64,000 bases of DNA from Aedes albopictus (lineage: Eukaryota; Arthropoda; Insecta; Diptera; Culicidae). The notes beneath the pieces are model-generated. The model ran no database searches and had not been told where the DNA came from. It saw only the letters and a list, made by a program, of their open reading frames with translations. Below are positions 25,006-35,760 of this stretch, one piece after another (position 1 is the stretch's first letter; each line of letters opens with the position of its first letter). The position numbers and the translations under genes were made by a program. The stretch is from NCBI RefSeq assembly GCF_035046485.1, contig NC_085138.1, forward strand, positions 448,485,204-448,549,203, read 5' to 3'.

Positions 25006-25700
25006 GAGACGGGCTTGGTGGTCTAGTGGCTACCGCTTCTGATTCGTATGCAGAAGGTCATGGGTTCAATCCCTGGCCCATCCCTTTCATCCTACTTTGT
25101 ATCTTTCTATCCACTTCCTCACTCTCTCTCTCTCTCTCTCTTCTCTACAACTCATGTATATTCATATGTTCATAGCCATCGCTAGAACCAGAAACGAATT
25201 GGAAAAAAGTCGTTTCCCTCCCTTCCAATTTTCACTCACAGCACAGTGTATATAACGCCTACAAGTTATGCAACCAAAGCGTACTGTGCCGCTTGACCTT
25301 ATTCACCTCATTCACCACACAATCTGTCACCTTACGAACACTATAAATAATCCCCTATCCATGGATCGCATCACCGACCCGACGGTGACTCCCAGATCTC
25401 CCATCCTTTCCGTCTAACAAATACCCCAGTCCGTGCTGGTTGTGGGGATGCAGAGGTGATCTCGGTCTTTAGTAGCAACAACCAGTACACTCTAACATTC
25501 CTCTCCCTTCCCAACTGACTATAAGGACGTGGCCGGCGCCGTTATTGATCCAAAATGTATGAGCTGCTAGAATTGCACTTTGAGAATAAGTGGAGTGTTC
25601 CAGCCCTTATTCATTTGGATCTCAGTGCAATTGGTACCAGCTCAGATCAATCACGGAGTAGCAACCATTGACATGTATAGTCAGATTTGATCGTGATCGT
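25006..25700 (+). mobile_element. Long tRNA-headed SINE-like retroelement
   Basis: The head is tRNA-like: ggtggtctagtggctaccgc (A-box region, about 25018) and gggttcaatccc (B box, about 25064-25075). A CT microsatellite lies at about 25124-25142. The 3' end finishes in a gatcgt repeat. A 23-bp flanking duplication (gattcrgaattttctgttta and three more bases) is present at 24983-25005 and 25701-25723, with one mismatch. At 695 bp it is long for a SINE, so it may be a composite with a LINE-derived 3' part. No protein frame is present. Confidence 0.75.
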
Positions 25701-25723
25701 GATTCGGAATTTTCTGTTTATTT

Positions 25724-26604
25724 TCCGATGGTGGTTTTGTGAATCTTACATTAATGGATTCAATATCAACCCTACACTCTGGTGACAGTGGTAAGCTAAG
25801 GAACTTAGAGTCCACTGCAAGAAGTTGCCTAAATGCATTGAATTGAAAATATAAATCCCGAACCGGAGGAAATCCTTAAATGCGGTGTAATACCTGTGAA
25901 ACATCAATCTGGAAAAAAGGAAATCCAAGACCGGAAGTGTTCACTGTAACAAAATACGGTTTCATAACTAGAAGAAGCATAAGCTGAACTGGGAAAGTTC
26001 GAAACAAATATTGTATATGGAAGAAAAACATTTGTTTGCGCAAGCGTGTTATTTTGAAAATTGAAATGGTACATTATGTTGCCTAGGATACCACAGTACT
26101 ACGTGCCTACTATGATGGAATTTAAAGTTTAAATTGAAATTTGACTTAATGCGTTGTAGTTATTTATGTGTGGTTCTGATATCTGCAGACTGTTTTTGAT
26201 TGATGATATCAAGTCAGTCAGCAGTCGTGGATTATTGTTCGCGATTCGTACAAACAGGAAAGATATAAATTTTTATTCTATTCAAGGGTTAAATGCGATC
26301 GTAACCAGATGTGAATTCCAGAATACTCCAAGAGCTAATGAACACTTTTCCATGCCAAGCAGCTACAGAAAAGTGGCAGACATGAATATTCTACTGTCAA
26401 TAAAACACGTATGGAAAATGAAAAACCCAAGAAAACTGCGATAGATCAAACTAGGAATGAAAGACTGATTAATTGAGAGCGACAAAGTCACAAGGTGCTT
26501 TATAACTTCATTTCACACTATTGCAAAAGAAAAAAAATACAGGATGATTGTTGAAAATAGCTGTAAAATAATGAGTGGAAGGTCAACTTCGGTGATCCGA
26601 TACA
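25724..26604. other. AT-rich stretch, nothing recognised
   Basis: It lies between the SINE-like insertion and the second direct repeat. The frame at 26166-26444 does not resemble a known family. It may be the interior of a decayed LTR element. Confidence 0.35.
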
Positions 26605-26760
26605 TATGCTCGTTGTTAAGGGCAACGAGATGAAACTTAGTAGTAGTCGGGAACTATGTAGGATGGAAGAATTGGGTGACACGTGGTGACATAAAGACAT
26701 TGTCTTCAAGGTTGTTTCAGTACGCAAGTTACTCAATAATTCGAATATTTTCCAGAAGAC
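26605..26760. repeat. Direct repeat, right copy
   Basis: Partner of 24855-25005, sharing gtgacacgtggtgacataaa and flanking sequence with roughly four-fifths identity by eye. Confidence 0.5.
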
Positions 26761-27477
26761 CAATAGAGGCCCTAAACATCGGATCAGAATAAACAAAAAA
26801 ACGTATGACTTTGTCTTCCGACTGCCAAGCTGAAAACGTTCCCATTACATGTATACTATAAATTGTAGATTCCAATGGAGTTCAAAATAAATGTTCATTA
26901 AAATTTTAGAATAAAATCTCTGAAGAATACAAAAATAAACTCCTGTATGAAGCCCGGACAAAAAATTCATATGGCTTCTGGGATGAACGCTTGGATAAAA
27001 CATTGACAACAATAAAAGTCTCTTGGCAGAACCCCGGTAAATTTCACTGCGTTAGCTTCAGAAAGTTGATATGATTTTTTGAAACTATAATCAAATTATA
27101 GACCCAGACTAGGGTCATGTGACTTTTTTAAAAAGAACCTGCTGAATAGCCTACGATATGCTTCCAGAGAGTTGATGCCTTCCTTGGATAAAGTGCATAC
27201 AAACAGAAACTTGTCTCTTTGTTTTGATCACATGGTGTCACTTCAATTTCTTGAGGTATGTACTGAAAGTGCTGTGTCCTGTCTTGAGTCACATTGCGTT
27301 CGATGAGTATCACATTATGATCCACAATATACATTCATATCACTAATTAGACAAAGAATAAACAATGAAATACATGTACCTTAACAAAAGAAGGAAGTCT
27401 GGCTGGTCCAAGACTATTTACAGACTACAGTTGTTGAATTATGATTGGGAAAAAAGTTTAGTTAAATACATTTTCTA
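26761..27477. other. AT-rich stretch, nothing recognised
   Basis: The minus-strand frame at 27128-27334 is open but has no family resemblance. No other structure is seen. Confidence 0.35.
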
Positions 27478-27482
27478 CAATA

Positions 27483-27745
27483 TGTTGGAATTTGACCACA
27501 GCGGAAGCTTCAACAGCGGACGAGAAATGCACGGCGGATGGAATTCACGGACCGAGAAAGGAATCAACAACTGTACGATTACACTGTACACGAACGAATG
27601 AGCTTTATTTACATTCTATGAGCATATACAAAACAATAACATCGACACCGCATTAACGGACATGGTACATCAATATAACATAAAAGTTGTCTCGATCTCA
27701 AGGGGTGTTGATTGAACCACAGACATACGGACATACATTTCAACA
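27483..27745 (-). repeat. Copia 3' LTR
   Basis: Downstream LTR, no difference from the 5' copy found by eye. It carries the same AATAAA signal at 27604-27609 (opposite strand). Confidence 0.9.
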
Positions 27746-27756
27746 CTCCCCCTCAA

Positions 27757-28122
27757 GTCAACATCCCTAGTAATTATCAAAGTTCAGATCATCAAAGACT
27801 ACAATAACTCTAAGCTCAAATCTTTCTTTGATTGTTACAAATTCGAAAAACTTGATCTTCCAAGTTTTATTCTTATCTAATTTTTCTACAAACATCTTCT
27901 TGATCTTGTCAAAAACTTCCACATTGAAACCTCTCATTCGTTGTATGTTTTCCTATACTCAGTTACACTAACAAATCATTTTTATTTTTATCACGTTTCC
28001 ACTAATTGCCTGCTTGGCTAACCTCTCTAACTATAGGCTCCTTAGCTTTCTCAATACAGTGACTCACTTTAGTTTTGGTACAAACGGGTCTCTATTCTCA
28101 CGCTCAAGCTTGTTAATGTTAA
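27757..28122 (-). other. Copia 3' non-coding remainder
   Basis: About 370 bp between the Gag-protease stop and the polypurine tract. No pol motif is readable here in any frame. It probably corresponds to the distal end of a full-length element, joined to the protease region by the deletion or splice event. Confidence 0.6.
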
Positions 28123-29373
28123 CTAATAACGTCGTCCACACATCATTTTCATCTCGTACTGTTTACCAGTATAGTGCGCGGTGGCCATCACTTCATCATT
28201 TTTGATTAGTTCTGCTCTATTGTCGAAGAATTTTACCTGCAAACCTGATCTCGCTATTCGGTTCACTGAGAACAGGTTGCTTTTCAGTCCGGGCACATAT
28301 AGAACATTCTTCGCCTCACATTTCTTCTTCTTGCCTGCGACATCCGTATACATCACCATATCACCGCAGTAATCCGCCAGCAGCTTCTCTCCGTTCGCTA
28401 TTACCACTTCCACGGGCCGCTTCAAACGTCGTATTTCACTAAGGTAGCTAGCATCTTTGACCATATGCTCCGTAGCACCAGAGTCCAGTAACCAATCCGT
28501 CTTCACCGTGTGTTCTTCTTTTGTTGCCACAAAAACAATCGCTCCACAGTCCGAGCCCCGATCGTCTTCAATGGCTATGTTCGTTTTACGATTTCTAACT
28601 TTCACACGTTCACACTCACTCGCAACGGTATCTTCTTTTGTTCTGACACGGCAATCGGCTGCTCTATGTCCAAATTTACCGCAGCGGAAACACTTTATTC
28701 TCCCCCTGGAGAACCTCCCCATCATAGCAACATCCTCACTATCACTGTCACCATTCATCAGATTTCGCTTCTTTAGGTTGACATCAATCAAACGATTCTT
28801 AACAAATGCCATTGTTACTCCACCGGGAAGTGTTTCGATCGCAGTAATTACCGGATCAAATGAGGCTGGCAGCGTCAACAATAAATGGCAAACAGCATCT
28901 GATTCTTCTACTGTTGCTCCACTTTCCTTTAACTCCCGAATCAATCGATCGAATTTCAGCAAATGTTCCGCCAATCCATCACTAGCTCCCTCCACATACT
29001 TCAGGGTGAGAAGCTGCTTTCTGATAAACAGTTGCCCAGCAACACCGCGTCGTTCGAATACAGCTTTCAACGCTTCCCATATTTTCTTCGGAGTAGCACA
29101 ATCCTTGACGAGTTCTAGCTGATTATCAGCTATCGCCGAAATAATAACTGCCTTACACCGTTTCTCTGCGGCTTTGCGTACCACCATCTTCCTTTTCTTT
29201 TCCGCTTTTACATCCGCGCTGTCGGCAGCCATCTCGCGCAACTCCTCGATCTCATCGATCTCATGATGGACGCAATCAACTAGATCGTACGTATCCAGGA
29301 TTGTCTCCATCCGAAACTTCCAGTTATGGAAGCCGGAACCATCAAACGCCGTGATTTTTACCTTCTCGTCCAT
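28123..29373 (-). CDS. Copia-type Gag-protease polyprotein (truncated pol)
   Basis: This is a retrotransposon capsid protein fused to an aspartic protease, 416 residues. I chose the Met of MDEKVKITAFDG because it aligns with the copia Gag start; the open frame continues upstream into the LTR. The Gag domain fills about the first 220 residues (FHNWKFRM near 15; AFVKNRLID near 190). A CCHC zinc knuckle CFRCGKFGHRAADC lies at 228-241 (Cys228, Cys231, His236, Cys241) and binds RNA in the family. The protease motif LLDSGATEHM has its catalytic Asp near 297. A post-protease stretch (NLFSVNRIARSGL) is followed by an abrupt stop after CGRRY. The family normally continues with integrase, reverse transcriptase and RNase H, all missing. 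The frame is intact, so a Gag-protease product is possible. Confidence 0.9.
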   Translation of the reverse strand: MDEKVKITAFDGSGFHNWKFRMETILDTYDLVDCVHHEIDEIEELREMAADSADVKAEKKRKMVVRKAAEKRCKAVIISAIADNQLELVKDCATPKKIWEALKAVFERRGVAGQLFIRKQLLTLKYVEGASDGLAEHLLKFDRLIRELKESGATVEESDAVCHLLLTLPASFDPVITAIETLPGGVTMAFVKNRLIDVNLKKRNLMNGDSDSEDVAMMGRFSRGRIKCFRCGKFGHRAADCRVRTKEDTVASECERVKVRNRKTNIAIEDDRGSDCGAIVFVATKEEHTVKTDWLLDSGATEHMVKDASYLSEIRRLKRPVEVVIANGEKLLADYCGDMVMYTDVAGKKKKCEAKNVLYVPGLKSNLFSVNRIARSGLQVKFFDNRAELIKNDEVMATAHYTGKQYEMKMMCGRRY

Positions 29374-29389
29374 GCCTGGGCCCATAACC

Positions 29390-29652
29390 TGTTGGAATTT
29401 GACCACAGCGGAAGCTTCAACAGCGGACGAGAAATGCACGGCGGATGGAATTCACGGACCGAGAAAGGAATCAACAACTGTACGATTACACTGTACACGA
29501 ACGAATGAGCTTTATTTACATTCTATGAGCATATACAAAACAATAACATCGACACCGCATTAACGGACATGGTACATCAATATAACATAAAAGTTGTCTC
29601 GATCTCAAGGGGTGTTGATTGAACCACAGACATACGGACATACATTTCAACA
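29390..29652 (-). repeat. Copia 5' LTR
   Basis: Upstream LTR in the direction of transcription. It starts TGTTGAAATG and ends CCAACA on the minus strand. It contains AATAAA (29511-29516 on the opposite strand as TTTATT), usable as the polyadenylation signal. A Gag-like open frame extends artificially into it. Confidence 0.9.
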
Positions 29653-29657
29653 CAATA

Positions 29658-30090
29658 ATCGTTGTTATAAGAGGAATTATTTTCTCAGAGTAAGGTTCTT
29701 ACGAAAACTTTCTACACCCTTAAATGAAACATCACAGCGCACGAGTAACTTTCACGCAGCGAGCGAAAAGACAATGGAATTTTCACTCATATTTGTGTAC
29801 GACTGGATCAACACAAAAAATGTGCTGATCCGGTGTGACACAAATCTGCGTGACAATTCTTTTGTCTTTTCGGTCGCTGCGTGAAAGTTACTCGTTACGC
29901 TGTGTACATCGAGTTCTGCGTGTACCATTCCTTTTGTTGCCATAGTTACGCAAAATTAAATTATGGAGACGCATGATTGCTAGAATGCTCTATTCTGACC
30001 ACACTTTCGCTAGTTTGGATTCTACCTTGGATTCTACCGCTAAATTTAAATCCATCTTGAAACCCCGTTTTGCTAAACAATTCCCCTGGC
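29658..30090. other. Inverted-repeat relic beside copia
   Basis: Between 29730 and 29910, the words tcacagcgcacgagtaactttcacgcagcg and an inverted counterpart (cgctgcgtgaaagttactcg; about 29876-29895) pair across ttttgtcttttcgg/cgaaaagacaatgg, giving a palindromic element of about 170 bp. No gene is seen. Confidence 0.5.
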
Positions 30091-31340
30091 AGTGCTGGCA
30101 GCACTTCTCACTTACACTTTAATTTTCCTTATCTCACGTTCACGCTGCAGTGCGTCCTCCGACCGACCCACCGATGCTGGTGGAAAATGTAATGCAATGC
30201 AGTGCAATGTGTCCCCGCACCATCATCGTTGTCGTCTTTGCTGGTCGGACTCTGAAAATAATCGTGCCTCGTTTATATTTTCACTCCCCATGTATGCGTG
30301 CACTTTCGTATAATATCGAAAGGAGAGTGGAATGTATTTCGTTCGTTTGCCCAGGCAGCACTGCACTGCGGCCGGTATGGTATAGGCCCATCCATTACAC
30401 ACTATTGTTGGGGTGCTCCACGATGTTATTAACCTGCAATTGCACAGAGGAGGACGGTACGGTTGCTTGGATTGGGCTGGGGTTGGAGCTGTGTTGGTAG
30501 TGCCGGCGATTACTATTAAGCTCTCTGCGCTGCGCTGCGCTGCTCGGCTGCGATGCTATGGATGGCACTGCTCGCGGTCGATGGGTTAATGTACCACAGT
30601 TTATTTACTTTTGCTGTGCTTCTCCTTGTTTTCTTTTCACCGCGCACTCGCTCTCTCTCTTGATCGCACAATGCACCACCGCACTTGGTGGTAGGTACAT
30701 ACACGCCGCAAAATCGGCTTTTTGTTCATGAACCATTTCCCTGGCAACATATTTACTGCCTGGTGCGCCGCAGCGAATGCACTTTGATTGCGCTGCCCGC
30801 GATGATGGGTGATAGCGCAGAAGAAACTATAATATAGTGCTTGCTTTCGGCGGACCGCGTGTGAGAGCCAAACTCTTTCTCCAAATTTTGCAGGTGATTT
30901 TCTTGTTTTCTTTATGCTGTGGAAAATCTGTTTTCTGTTTTGCATGGGAATGCGCACAGCAGCAACATTAAAATTACGACGAAGACGAATTTCAGGCGAA
31001 AAAAGAAATGCGGCGTGCGAGCGAGAAAGCAAGAGTGAAAGACCAAAACCATCCATCGAGTTGGGCTAGGTTTGTAGTAGGCCTCGCCGCACGTATAGAC
31101 CGAACCGAAGCAGCACGGATGACACAAAGCCAGAGAAAAGTCAATGGCTCCTGAGACCGACCAACCAAGAAACCGAGCAGGCCGATCTGCGTACGTTCAC
31201 ATTTCGAGAAATTGTGAGCCCGGATAAGAGGTTGCTGACACTTTGCGGAGCATCGACTTGAGCGAGTTGAACATGCTCGGAACAGATAGTTTAGTAGTTG
31301 GTTTGGCGGTTTGATGCATTGAATGATACTCTGGGACACA
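30091..31340. other. GC-rich, repeat-poor island
   Basis: Composition differs from the AT-rich flanks. It contains a CT repeat (ctcgctctctctctt, about 30650) of the kind bound by GAGA factor. The open frames (longest 139 codons) overlap on both strands and show no protein family. Candidate regulatory DNA or untranslated exon, unproven. Confidence 0.35.
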
Positions 31341-32399
31341 CGGCTTTCTTTTTGGATGGCGGAGTTGTCACGCTGATTGTTGAAACATAGTTATTAATGT
31401 TTAGAAGTTGGTATATTTTGTATTTCTCTACTTTTCCAACAATACCCCTAATAGTGATAATTGTGACTTTCCGTAGGTTTATGAGTCGTTTTTGAAAATC
31501 TATGCATCGTAGTTCTGTTATAACGTTTTTTTCAGCTTTTGTAACTATTATTGACTATTTTTGTTCTAAACTTCTTTTTAGTTCAGTTCTAAAGCGACTT
31601 TATAAAAAGTGCCAAACAGGCGTTTCAGAAGGATATATTATCAGTATTATATATTCGGAATATATATTATCGCAAACGCACGTTGTACTTTGTGTAAATC
31701 CATGAATTCTACAATATCTTAGTATTCTGATTGTTTAGAGAAAAACTGTTATTGCAAATGGCGCTCGTATCGTTTTTCGTGTTTGACGTTTGCTCACTAT
31801 CACCGTTAGTTCGTGGTCAAACTTCATGGTCATTTTAGCTTTGGGCGAATATGTTTCCGTTACTATAATTTAAATTGGAAACTGTCCGAAATGTAACGTC
31901 TGTTTGTCTGTGATCCCACTGTCATAATATAAAATGCTCTATCTGAAGGCTAAACGAACAGAATGCAATGATTTTTTGTACATTTTTACCTCAAATATTG
32001 AAATATCGATTTGATTCGGTTAAAAATGAGGGGGTTAGAAGCAAAGGGGAGTAAGTGACAAAAACCCACTTTCGAGTAAATGAGGTTTAAAGTTTTTGAC
32101 CAATTTTTCTTCCCATACAAAATGTATGGAGTTTCAAAATCAACCCAATTTTCTCTGATTTATTGTAATTTTTTCAATCATCGTAGAAACAATCTTAAAA
32201 AAGTTCCTGAAAGCTTAAAATCTGAAGAATTTTGTGATATGCTCAGCCCAAAATCGACAAAATGGTCACTTACACCCCTGGGCCCTCAAATAATACAGTT
32301 TGTTGAAAACATTCTGGGAAATTCCATCGACGGCATGTTTTGGAAAATTAATCTTTTGCGTTACCTAGTAGTCGCACATCAAATGGCACACCAACACTA
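31341..32399. other. AT-rich stretch, nothing recognised
   Basis: The 106-codon frame at 32080-32400 has no recognisable family and ordinary background composition. No RNA gene or bounded repeat was seen. Confidence 0.35.
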
Positions 32400-33420
32400 A
32401 GCCCAATCAAGTAAGTAGAATCTACCAAACAACTATGTCGAAAACATAAAGTTTTCAAGTTATCAGGAGGATCCTAAGATATATCGGTTTTAAAATTTGA
32501 ATGTTCGCTAACGCCGCCTAGGTGTGGATTTTCAAATCATACGGCTCTCCATCAGTGAGTTTTTGGTCTACTAAACAACTTTGCTGAATCCACAATCTTC
32601 CTAACCTGACCACTTTTGACAGTTTAATTTGGACCAAAGTGTACTGGGAAAACATGAATATTTGTCACTCTCGAACAACGAATAGAAACAAACAGAGCCA
32701 AACAACCTGCCAAAATTTATCTGTAAAAACTTGTCTAGTATTTGGCGTTTGGGCATCAGCACCTTAAGTAATCAGGATCCTGAGATGTATGACATACAAA
32801 ATTTACATACTCGCTATAACGCAGCTTAGTGATGTTAACCCTTGAGCTACCAAACAACTTTGCCGAAGACACCATCTCTCTAAGTAAACAGCGCCACCTA
32901 TACGTGGAATTTAACACCATGCGGCTTCCCATCAGTAAGTATTTGACCCCCAAAACAACTTTGTCAAAGACACCGTCTTCCTTAGTATTCAATATCCTGA
33001 GTTATTGAGTTATAAAATTTGAATACTCACTGGCGCCACCCAGATGTGGAGTTCCAAACCATACGGCTCTTCATCAGTTAGTCTGATCTGCCAGAAAACA
33101 ACTTTGCTAAATTCACAATCTTCCAAAGTAATCAGGATACTGAGATGTATGACACATATCATTTACATGCTATTCGAATCAAACGACCAACCATCTTGAA
33201 GTTCTTGGTCTACCAAACAACTTTGTCGAAGACGGCATCATTCTAAATAATCAGCATTCTAAGATGTGTTGTAAAATTTGAATGCTCACTAGCACCACCT
33301 AGATGTGGAGCTTATGAACCTTGCGAATCTTCATAAACAAGTATTTGACTACCAAACACCATCTTTCTGAGTACTCAGGATCCTAAGTTATATGAGACAA
33401 AAAACACTAGCGCAGCCTGT
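32400..33420. repeat. Diverged tandem repeat, unit about 145 bp
   Basis: The word accaaacaactttg (or a close variant) recurs at about 32424, 32570, 32850, 32945, 33093, 33212 and 33348, each time followed by variants of atcaggatcctgagatgtatg, gctcactggcgccacctag and atacggctcttcatcagt. Copies are imperfect and some are shortened. A further partial copy lies near 34065. No coding function is apparent. Confidence 0.75.
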
Positions 33421-33623
33421 CGGTTGAAATCTGAATTGGACTGGTCACTTTGTGTGGGGTCGTTTTTAACTTAATAATTTATTTAAGGCTCATGCGCCAT
33501 TAGGTATAACGGAGCCAAAATGTTTTGAAACTTTTTTTTTTACAATTTCTTGATTTTTACTTATATACTAGGTAAGTTTTTGGACTCGGCTTCTCCCAGA
33601 TAAAGGGGAGCAATAATGGGGGC

Positions 33624-33834
33624 CGGATCACAACGTCCGAGGCCATACAGTCCCGGACATTAAGTCGCGTTTTTTTTGCGAAATAGCGTCCAAAAGTTTG
33701 GATGCGTCATAATATCCTATGTGCCTTCTTTCCTTGGACTTCGTGGCGTATCTGCAAGTTCGGACGTTATGCAACGAAAAAATGTGCCATAAAGTCCTGG
33801 GACTTTATGGCCGCGGACGTTATGATACTGCGCC
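33624..33834. mobile_element. Palindromic MITE-like element
   Basis: The left part (acaacgtccgaggccatacagtccc, split here as acaacgtccgaggcc and atacagtccc) pairs with the inverted right part gggactttatggccgcggac. Boundaries are approximate and no target duplication is clear. Confidence 0.5.
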
Positions 33835-34551
33835 GCAATAAATGTTTGAGAAAGGGATGGGATAGCCCCACAACAAGACAAGGAATCAAACGGGGATTTC
33901 AGCTTGCATTAAAAAAAAAGTATATTCAAGCTCCATGTACTCAAGGTCAAGCTTCAGGTATCAGTAGGTCGGCTCCAGAGGCACGTTCTCCTCCATTTGG
34001 GAAATTTGTGCCAAGCCAAGGTCAAGCTTATCTAGCACATCAGTGCGGGGTCTTGTCACCCCAAGTAGCTTTACCAAAGACACCATATTGCTAGATCATT
34101 AAGGATTTGTAATATGCTAATTTACATTCAACTGTCTATGCTATCTCACAAATTGTGTGGCCTTCATGAAGCGATTTTTAATTTTCCGCATTATGTGCTG
34201 CTTTCAAAAAAGGTCTTAGAATATTTCAAGTAAGTTTCTTGTAGAATAGATTTGAATTTGGCATCAGTTAATTACAAAGTAATGGCAGACCAGCTACGAG
34301 AGGTAGCTAAAGATTTCATATATAGATTAAGGAAGAGACGAGTTGGGGGGAAGTCTAACTGTTCTGAAATTAAAAGTATTGAACATTTTACTACAGAATT
34401 AAAAAAATATTCTCACATCTTGTAGTAATTGTGCTCTACAAAAGACTGTAGACGGCAATGGAAATGGAACCGTTTAGCGCAGCTGTATCTGTTTCCGTAT
34501 TCCTTCCGCTCTTATTATTTATTATACCAATGAACCTAACCTCAAAATGAC
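33835..34551. other. Unassigned stretch with two FTZ-F1-like half-sites
   Basis: No gene is recognised. TCAAGGTCA at 33941-33949 and CCAAGGTCA at 34016-34024 are exact monomeric nuclear-receptor half-sites about 75 bp apart. Both are followed by agctt, which suggests local duplication rather than selected sites. Confidence 0.3.
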
Positions 34552-34674
34552 TGACAACTCTCAGGTCAACAGCCAGTCTCAGGTCAGGTCGGCAACAAGA
34601 TCGATAAAGTAGAATATATGATCCGTCTTTTCCGTGCATGTGTGTGGTCTGTTAAAATGACCTGAGAAGTGTCA
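34552..34674. mobile_element. Short inverted-repeat element (ctcaggtca family)
   Basis: tgacaactctcaggtca at the left and tgacctgagaagtgtca at the right are near-perfect inverted repeats. It is the better copy of the family also seen at 13482-13594. Confidence 0.6.
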
Positions 34675-34799
34675 AACATTTTCATGGCTAGCTTTGTTGG
34701 TGTAATGAAGAATATCCAAAGTGTTCTAAACCGAAAACATTCCCTGCTGCGTATTCAAGACACACACTTAATAATGGGAGCGGTTACACTACAAGAGTG

Positions 34800-35760
34800 A
34801 GCGCAGTTCCTAAAGGAATCCCTGGAATAGAGGTATCCCTTGGAAAATCTTTGTAGGAATCTGTGGGAGAATTCTTAGAGAAACCTCTAAAAAAAACAAT
34901 GGAGAAATCCTTGGTGAAATCCAGTTGAAATTTCTGAAGAAATCCCTGGAACAATTCGCTGAGAAACTATGAGGAGGATTACAGGACGAAATCTTACAGG
35001 AGCTCCTGCAGCAATTCCGTAAGTAATTTTTGTGGAAACCTGTAAAGGCATTCTCAGATAAATCCCTTGAGTGATTTGAAATGAAATCCCTATTGCAATC
35101 TTACTTGATCAATCATATGAGCAATTCCTATTAAAATATTTGAATAAATCGATTCCAGATCAAATTCTTGCAGAAACCCACGAAGGAAAATCCTAGGACG
35201 ATTTATGCAGGACTCCCAGAAGAAATCACAACAGAAATTCTTTTTTTGCAATAGGAAAAGATATTCCTACAGAAATACCACGAGGAAATTTATGAAAAAG
35301 GCCCCATAGGGAAGTATATAGCGGAATTCTGGATAAATTTCCTGAAATAAATTGATTGGTTAATTTCTGGAGAAACTATAGACGTCCAGAGTTTTTTTAG
35401 GAAGAGGTATCTCCAAAAAAATCTCTGGAGGCATTTCAGCAGGAATTCTTGAAGAAATCCTCCCAAAAGGAAAATCCCCAGATGCATTCCTGGAAGCCTC
35501 GGATTAACTATAGGATAGACCACAGTGGTGGAGAACATACGTTTTGTATCTGATGATGGCTGAATGAAGTAGGCCGAAACGTTATGCCAAAACGATTTGA
35601 AAAGTAAAAGTTAACAAATTTCAAAATATAGGAAGAATAATTGGAAAAATCTCCACAGAAATGTCTGGATATCTCCCTAGAGATGCTCCTGTAGGAATTC
35701 CTGGGAAATGTCCTGCTACGACACATTTTGAAGCAATCCCCACAAGAACTTCTTTAGGAA
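34800..35760. repeat. 12-bp-period array
   Basis: Diverged GGAATCCCTGGA-type units. A different sequence at about 35510-35630 (gtatctgatgatggctgaatgaag) interrupts the array and may be a small insertion. Confidence 0.65.

Larger units (their letters stand above)
27483..29652 (-). mobile_element. Ty1/copia LTR retrotransposon, internally deleted, 2170 bp
   Basis: The element is bounded by two 263-bp LTRs that look identical (27483-27745 and 29390-29652), each TG...CA, and by a 5-bp target duplication CAATA (27478-27482 and 29653-29657). On the minus strand the primer-binding site GGTTATGGGCCCAG (29376-29389) directly follows the 5' LTR; it matches the copia type primed by an internal part of initiator tRNA-Met. 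A polypurine tract GAGGGGGAG abuts the 3' LTR (27746-27754). The 1.64-kb interior holds one frame for Gag and protease only. Integrase, reverse transcriptase and RNase H are absent, so it cannot move without help. Identical LTRs imply recent insertion. Confidence 0.93.

Noticed and set aside
28457..29122. 221-codon plus-strand frame across the copia element
   Set aside because: It is antisense to the Gag-protease frame, which has clear zinc-knuckle and protease motifs.
30637..31056. 139-codon minus-strand frame in a GC-rich island
   Set aside because: It overlaps other frames on both strands and has no protein family or clear start context.
32400..33420. CRISPR-like array of repeats
   Set aside because: The units are about 145 bp, diverged and without uniform short repeats and spacers, and the genome is eukaryotic.
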